From NCBI GenBank assembly GCA_015520975.1, contig WAOZ01000190.1:1-7559 (forward strand): a DNA stretch of 7,559 bases, given 5' to 3'. A program made the translations under genes and the position numbers. The notes below the pieces were generated by a model, which was given only the letters and a program-made list of their open reading frames with translations, made no database searches and was not told the origin of the DNA. This DNA comes from DHVE2 group archaeon. Its GTDB lineage: Archaea; Thermoplasmatota; Thermoplasmata; Thermoplasmatales; Aciduliprofundaceae. Below are positions 1 to 6,369 of the stretch, piece after piece (within the stretch, counting starts at the first letter, position 1; each line of letters begins with the position of its first letter).

Positions 1-1
1 C

Positions 2-148
2 ATACCTTACGGATATGTGGCCAGCAAGCAGGAACTGGGTAAGAGAGTAGGAATAAAAAGTGCTGCATCAGTGGGCATCGTTGATTTCGGGAAATCTTCG
101 GAACAGTTTAAGGAGATCATAGAGCAACTGAACTCCATAAAGAAATAA
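2..148 (+). CDS. rpl7ae: 50S ribosomal protein L7Ae, C-terminal part (partial at window start)
   Basis: The 5' end is cut off by the window; 48 C-terminal codons remain before the TAA at 146-148. The peptide begins IPYGYVASKQELGKRVG and continues with an Ala/Ser/Val-rich strand (SAASVGIVDFG), which matches the end of the L7Ae/L30e fold. L7Ae binds kink-turns in 23S rRNA. In archaea it is also a core protein of box C/D and H/ACA guide RNPs and of RNase P. It sits 29 nt upstream of rps28e, the order commonly found in Euryarchaeota. The identification rests on the conserved C-terminal motif and the neighbours; the RNA-binding N-terminal half is outside the window. Confidence 0.9.
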   Translation: MPYGYVASKQELGKRVGIKSAASVGIVDFGKSSEQFKEIIEQLNSIKK

Positions 149-166
149 AACTTTCAAAGTTATAAA

Positions 167-172
167 AGGTGA
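167..172 (+). promoter_or_regulatory. Shine-Dalgarno of rps28e
   Basis: AGGTGA lies 5 nt before the ATG at 178. It supports that ATG over the in-frame GTG at 169, which lies inside the motif itself. Confidence 0.75.
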
Positions 173-177
173 GAAAT

Positions 178-390
178 ATGGCAGATGACGAAGCTACCCC
201 CGCAGAGGTAGTCGAAATAATGGGTCGCACAGGAATGACCGGTGAGGTTACTCAGGTTAAGGTTCGTGTTCTGGAGGGCAGAGATAAAGGTAGAATCCTG
301 ACCAGAAATGTTATGGGTCCCGTGAAAGTAGGAGATATACTCATGCTTCGCGAGACCGCAAGAGAGGCACGCAAACTTGAGGCAAGGTGA
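178..390 (+). CDS. rps28e: 30S ribosomal protein S28e
   Basis: This is a 70-residue protein of the archaeal/eukaryotic-specific S28e family, an OB-fold protein of the small-subunit head near the mRNA exit. Family signatures are visible: GRTGMTGEVTQVKVRVLEG near residues 16-34, the central RILTRNVMGPVKVGDIL, and the hallmark C-terminus LRETAREARKL. Length is typical for the family. An upstream in-frame GTG at 169 would add three residues, but it falls inside the Shine-Dalgarno, so ATG 178 is preferred. It lies between rpl7ae and rpl24e. Its TGA stop is part of the Shine-Dalgarno of rpl24e, so the two are probably translationally coupled. Confidence 0.95.
   Translation: MADDEATPAEVVEIMGRTGMTGEVTQVKVRVLEGRDKGRILTRNVMGPVKVGDILMLRETAREARKLEAR
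385..390 (+). promoter_or_regulatory. Shine-Dalgarno of rpl24e, containing the rps28e stop
   Basis: AGGTGA is 5 nt before the ATG at 396, the same motif and spacing as for rps28e. The last three bases are the rps28e stop codon, so a ribosome terminating on S28e sits directly on the L24e initiation site. This supports ATG 396 over the in-frame GTG at 387. Confidence 0.75.
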
Positions 391-395
391 TCACG

Positions 396-647
396 ATGCC
401 AGCAAAACACATTTGCTCTTTTTGCGGACGGGAAATAGAGCCGGGCACAGGTAAGATGTATGTCCTAAGAGACGGCACCGTTTATTATTTTTGCAGCAGC
501 AAATGCCAGAAGAATATGATTGAACTGCGCAGAATTCCAAGAAAGGTGAGATGGACGGAAGCCTACAGAAAAGAGAAAGAGATTCGTTTGCATGTGCTGC
601 GGAGGAAAGCCGATGAAGGAGAGAACTCTGGTTCTTCTGAAGCCTGA
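396..647 (+). CDS. rpl24e: 50S ribosomal protein L24e (zinc-ribbon), with C-terminal extension
   Basis: This is an 83-residue member of the L24e/TRASH-like zinc-binding family of the archaeal large subunit. Four cysteines form a C-x2-C ... C-x3-C zinc site: Cys7, Cys10, Cys33 and Cys37, in HICSFCGREIEPGTG and YFCSSKCQ. The basic segment LRRIPRKVRWTEAYRKE (about 47-63) follows the family pattern of rRNA-contacting residues. Archaeal L24e proteins are usually nearer 55-70 residues. The last 15 or so here (RKADEGENSGSSEA) are acidic, Ser/Gly-rich and look like a tail. The final 35 nt overlap the start of ndk in another frame, so the tail may simply be read-on into ndk before the next stop. Confidence 0.93.
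   Translation: MPAKHICSFCGREIEPGTGKMYVLRDGTVYYFCSSKCQKNMIELRRIPRKVRWTEAYRKEKEIRLHVLRRKADEGENSGSSEA
601..606 (+). promoter_or_regulatory. Shine-Dalgarno of ndk inside rpl24e
   Basis: GGAGGA lies 6 nt before the ATG at 613 and is embedded in the rpl24e coding sequence. It fixes ATG 613 as the ndk start, against an upstream in-frame ATG at 592 that would add non-family residues (MCCGGKP). Confidence 0.75.
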
Positions 648-1059
648 TGCGGTGAACAGACGCTTAGTAGGCGAGATCCTAACAAGATTTGAGAGAAAAG
701 GGCTCAAAATCGTTGCAATGAAGATGCTGTGGCTCACAAAAGAAAAAGCTGAAGAGCACTATGCTGTGCACAAAGGTAAACCTTTCTATGACTCTCTCAT
801 TAAATACATAACCTCTTCCCCCATCATAGCAATGGTTCTGGAAGGAGAGAGCGCCATAAAAGTCGTGAGAAAAATTATGGGCGTTACAGATGGTGTGGAA
901 GCAGCGCCCGGCACGATTCGCGGCGATTTTGCACTCAGCATACAGAACAACTTAGTCCATGGGTCCGATTCCGTTGAAAGCGCAAAAAGGGAGATCCCCA
1001 TATTCTTTGACGACAGCGAAATCTATGATTATCAACTATCTGACGAAAAATGGATTTAA
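613..1059 (+). CDS. ndk: nucleoside-diphosphate kinase
   Basis: This 148-residue protein is of standard NDK length. NDK moves the gamma phosphate from ATP to other (d)NDPs through a phospho-histidine intermediate and balances cytosolic NTP and dNTP pools. The start MKERTLVLLKPDAV carries the conserved K10-P-D. Tyr50 (EEHYAVHKGKPFY), Arg103 (GTIRGDF) and Asn113 sit in the usual nucleotide-binding places. The active-site histidine is His116 in NLVHGSDSVESAKREI. All key residues are present. The start at 613 is chosen because family homology begins there and a good Shine-Dalgarno precedes it. It follows rpl24e with a 35-nt overlap and runs into truD, so it belongs to the ribosomal-protein operon, as ndk does in many archaea. 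Confidence 0.96.
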   Translation: MKERTLVLLKPDAVNRRLVGEILTRFERKGLKIVAMKMLWLTKEKAEEHYAVHKGKPFYDSLIKYITSSPIIAMVLEGESAIKVVRKIMGVTDGVEAAPGTIRGDFALSIQNNLVHGSDSVESAKREIPIFFDDSEIYDYQLSDEKWI

Positions 1060-2285
1060 AAATGTACACGGAAAAGGATATTGGAATCTACTCTTTTTTA
1101 TCTCACAGCGAGGGTGTGGGTGGTAAATTAAGAAAAAACATAGAAGATTTTTATGTTGAGGAAGTGCCGTATACGGTAGAAAAACATGAAAATGGAAAGC
1201 ATCTTTACATAAAGGTGAAACTCAGGAATTGGGAAACAAACCGGTTTGTTAAGATCCTTAGCAGACAGCTTGGTATAAGCCGTAGAAGAATAAAATTCGC
1301 CGGAACAAAGGACAAAAGAGGCATAACCATTCAATATTTTTGCATTCTCAACTATTCAGATGATATAAATATCAACTTGAAGGATGTGGATATTCTTGAA
1401 AAATTCAGAAGTAACTACGAACTTAAACTCGGAGATCTGATAGGCAACAGATTCAGAATCAAAATCAGCGATGCGATATGCGATTCCAGGGTGGAAAAAA
1501 TAGAAAAGGAATTGAACGGATTCTTTCCAAATTTTTTCGGCGTACAGAGATTCGGTGCGCACAGACCTATAACGCATATCATAGGCAAATTCATTGTCAA
1601 AAAACAATTTGATGAAGCTGTGAGATACTATGTGGGGTTCCCTCCAGAGGAGGACGGCAGAAGAATATTTTTCGAATCTATGGACGCTCGCGAAGCTCTC
1701 AAGAACATCGATCCAAGGGCAGAATATGAAAGAGCCATACTGAACCATCTTGTGAAGAACCCTTCTGATTACATCGGTGCACTGCAAAAATTACCCGAAA
1801 ATCTGTTGCTTATGTTCGTGCACGGCTATCAGGGATATTTATTCAACAAAATGGTGAGCGAGAGATTGCGTTATGGCGTGGAAGTCATGGAAGGCGATGT
1901 TATCCTCAAAACTGATGCGTACGGAATTCCGATACAGGAATATGTGAAAGTCAATCAGTTCAACATAGAAAAAATAAAAAAGAGGATTTCTGAAAGAAAA
2001 GCGTATATAAGCACATTACTCTTCGGTTTTCAAAGCTCTTTCAGCGGTGGAATTCAGGGGAAGATCGAAAAAGAGGTTATTGAAACGGAGGATATCTCGC
2101 ATGAGGACTTCAAAATTCGTGAAATCAGAGGGCTCAGTTCCAAAGGAAGAAGAAGAGCTATACTCGCACCCATACTGGAATATTCACGAAACGGCTGTGT
2201 ATTCTCTTTTATGCTTTTGAAAGGGTGCTATGCCACATCGCTTATGCGTGAGTTTATGAAAAATCCGAAACTCGATGCTTATTAA
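1050..2285 (+). CDS. truD: tRNA pseudouridine(13) synthase TruD/Pus7 family
   Basis: This is a full-length (411-residue) TruD-family pseudouridine synthase, which isomerises U13, and in some archaea other positions such as U35, in tRNA. The N-terminal segment GVGGKLRKNIEDFYVEEVP is the conserved peDF-V-E motif. The catalytic aspartate is Asp88 in KFAGTKDKRG. The segment NFFGVQRFGAHRPITHIIGK (about 161-180) is the family's FG-QRFG motif. The insertion characteristic of the TRUD domain follows, and then the C-terminal GGIQGKIE and LSSKGRRRAI motifs. Two starts are possible. ATG 1050 overlaps ndk by 10 nt, and ATG 1062 lies 2 nt after the ndk stop and begins MYTEKDIGIYSFL. Neither has a clear Shine-Dalgarno, and family homology does not separate them. 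Translation is probably coupled to ndk termination. Confidence 0.93.
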   Translation: MDLKMYTEKDIGIYSFLSHSEGVGGKLRKNIEDFYVEEVPYTVEKHENGKHLYIKVKLRNWETNRFVKILSRQLGISRRRIKFAGTKDKRGITIQYFCILNYSDDININLKDVDILEKFRSNYELKLGDLIGNRFRIKISDAICDSRVEKIEKELNGFFPNFFGVQRFGAHRPITHIIGKFIVKKQFDEAVRYYVGFPPEEDGRRIFFESMDAREALKNIDPRAEYERAILNHLVKNPSDYIGALQKLPENLLLMFVHGYQGYLFNKMVSERLRYGVEVMEGDVILKTDAYGIPIQEYVKVNQFNIEKIKKRISERKAYISTLLFGFQSSFSGGIQGKIEKEVIETEDISHEDFKIREIRGLSSKGRRRAILAPILEYSRNGCVFSFMLLKGCYATSLMREFMKNPKLDAY

Positions 2286-2292
2286 TCACAAA

Positions 2293-3039
2293 TCACGAAT
2301 CGAGAAATACTCCGAATTTCAGTGAGTAACGCTTCAATATTTTCTCTAATTTAGGAGCAAACAGGGAAATAAAAACAGCATTCCCAAGCGCATGAAGTGT
2401 ATCAAACGGAAATGATGTCATCTCCACAGCTATAAATGATGCGAATGTGAGCGGCCTTACAAATCCAAGCCACATCCACAGGTTCATTATTATTCCGAAA
2501 ATATACCCGTAAACCACACCCGTAAGCAGAAAAACATAAAATTGTGCTCTGGGATTTCTCACGAAAGATACGCCGTAGCCAACCAACCCTGCAATGCCCC
2601 ATGCAAGCATCTGCCAGGGCGTCCACGGACCCTGTCCTAAAAAGAAGTTGGATAGGAGTGCAGTTTCCGCGCCCACCATAAAACCCGCATACGGACCGAA
2701 TACAAATCCGACCATCATAATAATGAATGTGCATGGCTGGACCGATGGAATGGACGCAAACGGTATCCGTGCCGCTGCTGAAAAGGCGCCCAGAACTGCT
2801 ACAGTTGTTATCTCCTTCGAACTGTAATTTTTCAGCTGATACAGAACTACAAACTGCAGTAAAAACACAAGAACAAGAATAAAAGAAATAATCCCCGCAA
2901 AATCATACATAAATGATGGATATACTATAGTTCCGACAATCAGAAACAGTATTGCAAAGAGAGCAATAGATCTAAGCAATATCATTTTCACATAACTCCG
3001 CACCGCAACATTTCTATCCGAATCTCTTCCGGATTTCAT
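2293..3039 (-). CDS. ECF transporter S component (substrate-binding membrane subunit), CbrT-like
   Basis: This 248-residue integral membrane protein is the last gene of the importer operon. S components bind the vitamin in the membrane and dock on EcfT. The core from about residue 75 to 230 (KEITTVAVLGAFSAAARIPF, FGPYAGFMVGAETALLSNFF, GQGPWTPWQMLAWG) resembles S components that I associate with the predicted cobalamin group (CbrT). The GQGPWTPWQM loop and the small-residue-rich first core helix, which carries the EcfT-docking AxxxA-type pattern, are the main clues. The first ~70 residues add two predicted helices (about 21-39 and 47-67) ahead of the six-helix core. A strong AGGAGGT precedes ATG 3039. 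The gene overlaps the ATPase gene by 4 nt (ATGA). Its stop is 7 nt from the convergent truD stop. The substrate is inferred, not shown. Confidence 0.85.
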   Translation of the reverse strand: MKSGRDSDRNVAVRSYVKMILLRSIALFAILFLIVGTIVYPSFMYDFAGIISFILVLVFLLQFVVLYQLKNYSSKEITTVAVLGAFSAAARIPFASIPSVQPCTFIIMMVGFVFGPYAGFMVGAETALLSNFFLGQGPWTPWQMLAWGIAGLVGYGVSFVRNPRAQFYVFLLTGVVYGYIFGIIMNLWMWLGFVRPLTFASFIAVEMTSFPFDTLHALGNAVFISLFAPKLEKILKRYSLKFGVFLDS

Positions 3040-4667
3040 TGTGACCTCCTTTCTTTTCCGTTTAATGTGCTTTTATCATACGCTCCTGACAATTCAATAT
3101 CGTTATCCGTAAGAATTAGTGAATCTACACCTTCGTCAGCCAGCGACTGCGCCACACGATTTAACTGGGTAGAGAAAACAAACGAACCGCACATGATATC
3201 TCTGGCATTTGAATCCGCAATCACGGTGCCATGCGACAAGACCAGTATTCTGGGCGCGATTTTGGCAATGGTTTCAACATCGTGACTTATTATGACTATG
3301 CTTTTATTTTTCGCGTATCTTTTTAAAAATTCGATGAGCGTGGCTTTGTGTTTGTATGAAAGACCAAGCGTAGGCTCGTCAAGTATCAGAATATCGGGTT
3401 CAGAAACGGCCACGGATGCTATTGCGGTGAGCATTTTCTCGCCGCCCGAAAGATCGCGAGGATTTCTTTTCGTCAGATGTTCAATATTCAAAGACTGCAA
3501 AATTTTAGAGTGATCCTTTTTCACGCCTGCTAGTCTTAAACTCAATTTCAGCTCGTCTTCAACACTATCCTGTGAGAAATGAATATCTGGATTGCTGAAA
3601 ACCATACCCACACGAATATCCTTGCGACGAAGCACCTTGCCTTTCTGCGGGTGGTATAAACCGGCGATGAGTTTGGCAAGTGTGGTTTTTCCTGCACCGT
3701 TGTGACCCAGTATACCGATTATCTCGCCTCGTTTAAGGCCCAAATTCACATTTTTTAATATCCATTTTTGTGTGTATTTGAACCATGCATCCTGCAATTT
3801 AAAAAGCTCTGCACCTGTGCGAAAAGCGGGTTCTCTTATTTTTGAATTCAAAAGCAGGTTTTTGAGATACTTCCTCGCTTCTTTGACCGTAAGTGGAGGA
3901 GGTCTTATACCACCTTTTAAAGCAATTCCCATCACGGGCGGATAACCCACGCCCAGTGCATTCATATCTGTTTTGGAAAAAACCATCCTCGGTTCGCCAT
4001 CAGCCACAATTGTTCCCTTATCAAACACTATCACCCTGTCAACCATATGAAGAGTTCTGTCAAGTCTATGCTCTGCCAGAATGACCGTCATACCAAGTTC
4101 CTCGTTCAGATGTTTAAGTATGTTGAGTATGTCCTCAGCACTTTTTGGATCAAGCTGGCTGATCGGTTCGTCAAGCACGAGTATTTTGGGACGATGCACA
4201 AGCGATGCCGCAATAACCACCTTCTGTATCTCGCCGCCGGATAGCTCAGATATTTTCCTGTGTCTCAGATTGTTTATACCACAAAGTTCAAGCGCCTCTT
4301 CTATTCTAACCGAGATAATATCTTCGCTGTATCCTGCATTCTCCAAGGGAAACGCTATCTCTCTTTCCACCGTAGTCATAAGAACCTGATTCTGCGGGGT
4401 CTGAATGACGGTGCCCACAATCGAAGCTAATTCGCTAGGGCTTTTATCTCGAGTGGAAATACCATTCACAGTCACATCGCCCTTAAAAATGCCATGGTAA
4501 AAATGAGGAATGAGCGCGTTAATGCACCTGAGAAAAGTCGTTTTTCCACTTCCAGAATCGCCAACAACCAGCAAAAATTCACTCTGCTCTATTTTGAGAG
4601 AGATATTCCTCAAAGCGAAATCATCATTCAGAGAGTATTTAAAATACACATTTGAGAATCGGATCAT
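3036..4667 (-). CDS. ecfA: fused double-NBD ECF transporter ATPase (EcfA1-EcfA2 type)
   Basis: This 543-residue protein carries two ABC ATPase domains in one chain. It powers the ECF importer through ATP-driven conformational change of EcfT. NBD1 has Walker A GDSGSGKT (36-43), Q-loop region QTPQNQ (89-94), signature LSGGE (142-146), Walker B ILVLDEP (162-168, Glu167) and H-loop His200. A linker of about 60-70 residues leads to NBD2, with Walker A GHNGAGKT (321-328), signature LSGGE (406-410), Walker B ILILDEP (426-432, Glu431) and H-loop His462. In NBD2 the usual FQNP Q-loop reads FSNP, so Ser358 replaces the glutamine. The tail after about 490 is not conserved. The gene starts 4 nt inside the ecfT end (ATGA) and ends 4 nt inside the S-component start. 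Separate EcfA1/EcfA2 genes are the common bacterial arrangement; fused forms are also known in archaea. Confidence 0.95.
   Translation of the reverse strand: MIRFSNVYFKYSLNDDFALRNISLKIEQSEFLLVVGDSGSGKTTFLRCINALIPHFYHGIFKGDVTVNGISTRDKSPSELASIVGTVIQTPQNQVLMTTVEREIAFPLENAGYSEDIISVRIEEALELCGINNLRHRKISELSGGEIQKVVIAASLVHRPKILVLDEPISQLDPKSAEDILNILKHLNEELGMTVILAEHRLDRTLHMVDRVIVFDKGTIVADGEPRMVFSKTDMNALGVGYPPVMGIALKGGIRPPPLTVKEARKYLKNLLLNSKIREPAFRTGAELFKLQDAWFKYTQKWILKNVNLGLKRGEIIGILGHNGAGKTTLAKLIAGLYHPQKGKVLRRKDIRVGMVFSNPDIHFSQDSVEDELKLSLRLAGVKKDHSKILQSLNIEHLTKRNPRDLSGGEKMLTAIASVAVSEPDILILDEPTLGLSYKHKATLIEFLKRYAKNKSIVIISHDVETIAKIAPRILVLSHGTVIADSNARDIMCGSFVFSTQLNRVAQSLADEGVDSLILTDNDIELSGAYDKSTLNGKERRSQ
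3044..3050 (-). promoter_or_regulatory. Shine-Dalgarno of the S-component gene
   Basis: On the minus strand this reads AGGAGGT, 4 nt before the ATG at 3039. It lies inside the end of the ATPase gene and fixes the S-component start. Confidence 0.75.
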
Positions 4668-5464
4668 TCAACACACCTCCTTGAAATAGCGGCAATAGAA
4701 GTGAGCATAACCGAAAATATTTCAAGCATCTGTAAACGGAAAAAGTATGCAAGCGTAAAATAAGCGGGTACCAGAGAAACAAGAATCAGAACAATTATCT
4801 TTTCATAGAGCTGAAGTTTTATTTTTTTCCAAGGATTTCTTTTGCGTGAAGGATAGCCTCGCAGTTCAAGCGTTTGCGCCAGATCCATACCACGCTCCAG
4901 CGCGGTCTCTGCAAGTGAGATCAATAAAGGCATTCTGGCTTTGATTCTATCACGCATTGATTTTTTTTCGCAGTTCATCCCTCTGACATAAAACACCTCC
5001 GTAATCTCCTTTGCATCTTTCGTGAGAACCGGAAACACAGATAGAGAAATCACAGCAGTTACAAGCGCTTTATCCGGAATACGCAATCGTTCAAGCACGG
5101 TTATCAGGTCTTCAATGCGAACTGTTGAACTGAACACACCGAATGCAGACACTATTGCAAGAAACTTGAATACCATCATCAGGGAAAAAAGCAAAGATTC
5201 GCTGGATATCGTTATAAAATAGTATTTGAACAGAACATTATTACCCCAGCCTCCACTCAAAAGCAGGTTGAAGCAAAGAATCAGCGATGCAGTAATTGTA
5301 GAATATTTCATATAAATCTTCCATTCGTCGCCGTGAACAAATAAAGCCACAACGAGTGTCGCAGCGAATAGAGTCAAAACGGAAATTAAAGATAAAACCG
5401 CAAGAGATAGAAAAACCACAACACAGAGCCATACGAAAATAACAAATGGATTTGGAACACGCAT
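4664..5464 (-). CDS. ecfT: ECF transporter transmembrane component EcfT
   Basis: This 266-residue polytopic membrane protein is the scaffold that links the S component to the ATPases. Hydrophobic helices lie near residues 7-43, 55-71, 88-112, 135-147 and 218-245. The two family coupling motifs on cytoplasmic helices appear as VRG (160-162, EVFYVRGMN) and LRG (201-203, LELRGYPSRKRN). In most EcfT proteins these are ARG triplets that bind the two ATPase domains. Here the first residue is Val or Leu, but the Arg-Gly is intact. The start ATG 5464 shares its A with the TAA of the upstream DUF4430 gene. A GGGGGTGG tract just upstream (5469-5476 on the minus strand) is the likely ribosome binding site. 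The 4-nt overlap with the ATPase gene shows one operon. Confidence 0.92.
   Translation of the reverse strand: MRVPNPFVIFVWLCVVVFLSLAVLSLISVLTLFAATLVVALFVHGDEWKIYMKYSTITASLILCFNLLLSGGWGNNVLFKYYFITISSESLLFSLMMVFKFLAIVSAFGVFSSTVRIEDLITVLERLRIPDKALVTAVISLSVFPVLTKDAKEITEVFYVRGMNCEKKSMRDRIKARMPLLISLAETALERGMDLAQTLELRGYPSRKRNPWKKIKLQLYEKIIVLILVSLVPAYFTLAYFFRLQMLEIFSVMLTSIAAISRRCVE
4674..4681 (-). promoter_or_regulatory. Shine-Dalgarno of the fused ATPase gene
   Basis: On the minus strand this reads AGGAGGTG, 6 nt before the ATG at 4667, within the end of ecfT. It supports that start. Confidence 0.75.
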
Positions 5465-6369
5465 TATTCCACCCCCACAAACAGTTCGAAGGATGTTATG
5501 TTCCCCGATAAAAGCACAGAAACGCAGTTTTTTATATATGAGTCATCGCCATCTATCAGCATTACCACATTCTGACACGCATAAGTGCCGTTTGGGTTAT
5601 ATGGCGACTGTGCAGCCTCTGCAAACGCGCCTTTTAAAAAGGTACCATTTGCATTCACAACTGTGCCATTCTCTATATGATAGGCCCAGTGAAGATCTCT
5701 CCACATTGAGTTCAGAGCTGTTCCGAAAGATGTAGTTCCAACAGAGATAATATTGCAGTATTTCAACTCCTCCGATGTGAGTGCGGAAGAATTTTTCAAT
5801 GTTACTTTCGCACCAGAATTTGCAAGGTAATTTTTCAATTCAAGTGCGGAATCATAAAGGGATTGATTATAAATGATTATGGTTGGGTAAACCGTTCCAC
5901 TATATCCGTTGGTGAACATAGACGGGAAATCTGCAAGCTCTGCGTTGAGCATATCAAATGAGGTCCAGTGATGATAATCCCATCTGACCACATCGCCTCC
6001 ATTAAGTATATACGATGCTGCACCCACATTGGCAAGAATCCCGTTCACATAATAAAACCAGTCCATTTTTTTCTGTGAATCAGAGTATATTCCGTTAATG
6101 CCGTTCACAAACGCGCCACCATATGATGTTGATACATTCGCCACAGCTTTGAGCGCGTCAAGAACACTTTGACCGGATTTTACCTCCTTTTTCAAAAGTG
6201 TTTCTTCCCCGTAATAAAGTGATACAATTATAATCGCATTATTTTTGTTTTGCGGAGAAGATGGCGATTGAAAATAAAAACCGCTGTAAACAAGTGCTCC
6301 AATAACCACGCATATAACGGGTATCGCAATCATTTCAAATTTAGATGGCTTTTCCACATTCAGAGCCAT
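5464..6369 (-). CDS. membrane-anchored extracellular DUF4430 (transcobalamin C-terminal-like) protein
   Basis: This 301-residue protein is the first gene of the ECF operon. A single hydrophobic helix (about 13-32, MIAIPVICVVIGALVYSGFY) follows a short cytoplasmic tail, so it is a signal anchor with the rest outside. There is no lipobox, although Cys20 lies within the helix. Residues ~46-133 fit DUF4430: SGQSVLDALKAV, FVNGINGI, DWFYYVNG and GDVVRWDYHHW. This fold is related to the C-terminal domain of transcobalamin and intrinsic factor. Residues ~158-300 form a second alpha/beta-looking domain that I do not recognise (YPTIIIYNQSLYDSALELKN; NVVMLIDGDDSYIKN). Seven N-x-S/T sequons (78, 168, 193, 234, 241, 260, 290) fit archaeal surface glycosylation. 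An in-frame TAA two codons upstream makes ATG 6369 the earliest start, though it has no Shine-Dalgarno. Likely role: extracellular ligand capture for the importer (inference). Confidence 0.85.
   Translation of the reverse strand: MALNVEKPSKFEMIAIPVICVVIGALVYSGFYFQSPSSPQNKNNAIIIVSLYYGEETLLKKEVKSGQSVLDALKAVANVSTSYGGAFVNGINGIYSDSQKKMDWFYYVNGILANVGAASYILNGGDVVRWDYHHWTSFDMLNAELADFPSMFTNGYSGTVYPTIIIYNQSLYDSALELKNYLANSGAKVTLKNSSALTSEELKYCNIISVGTTSFGTALNSMWRDLHWAYHIENGTVVNANGTFLKGAFAEAAQSPYNPNGTYACQNVVMLIDGDDSYIKNCVSVLLSGNITSFELFVGVE

Noticed and set aside
160..167. TTATAAAA as a promoter for rps28e
   Set aside because: A start site about 26 bp downstream would fall inside rps28e, after its ATG; the gene is better explained as part of the rpl7ae operon.
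465..737. 90-residue minus-strand open frame across rpl24e/ndk
   Set aside because: It lies antisense to two conserved genes in a tightly packed operon.
1356..1787. 143-residue minus-strand open frame inside truD
   Set aside because: It is antisense to the conserved TRUD core; protein composition is not gene-like and no ribosome binding site is seen.
2402..2734. 110-residue minus-strand frame within the S-component gene
   Set aside because: Overlaps a conserved membrane protein on the same strand in another frame; composition rich in Cys/Arg as in frame shadows.
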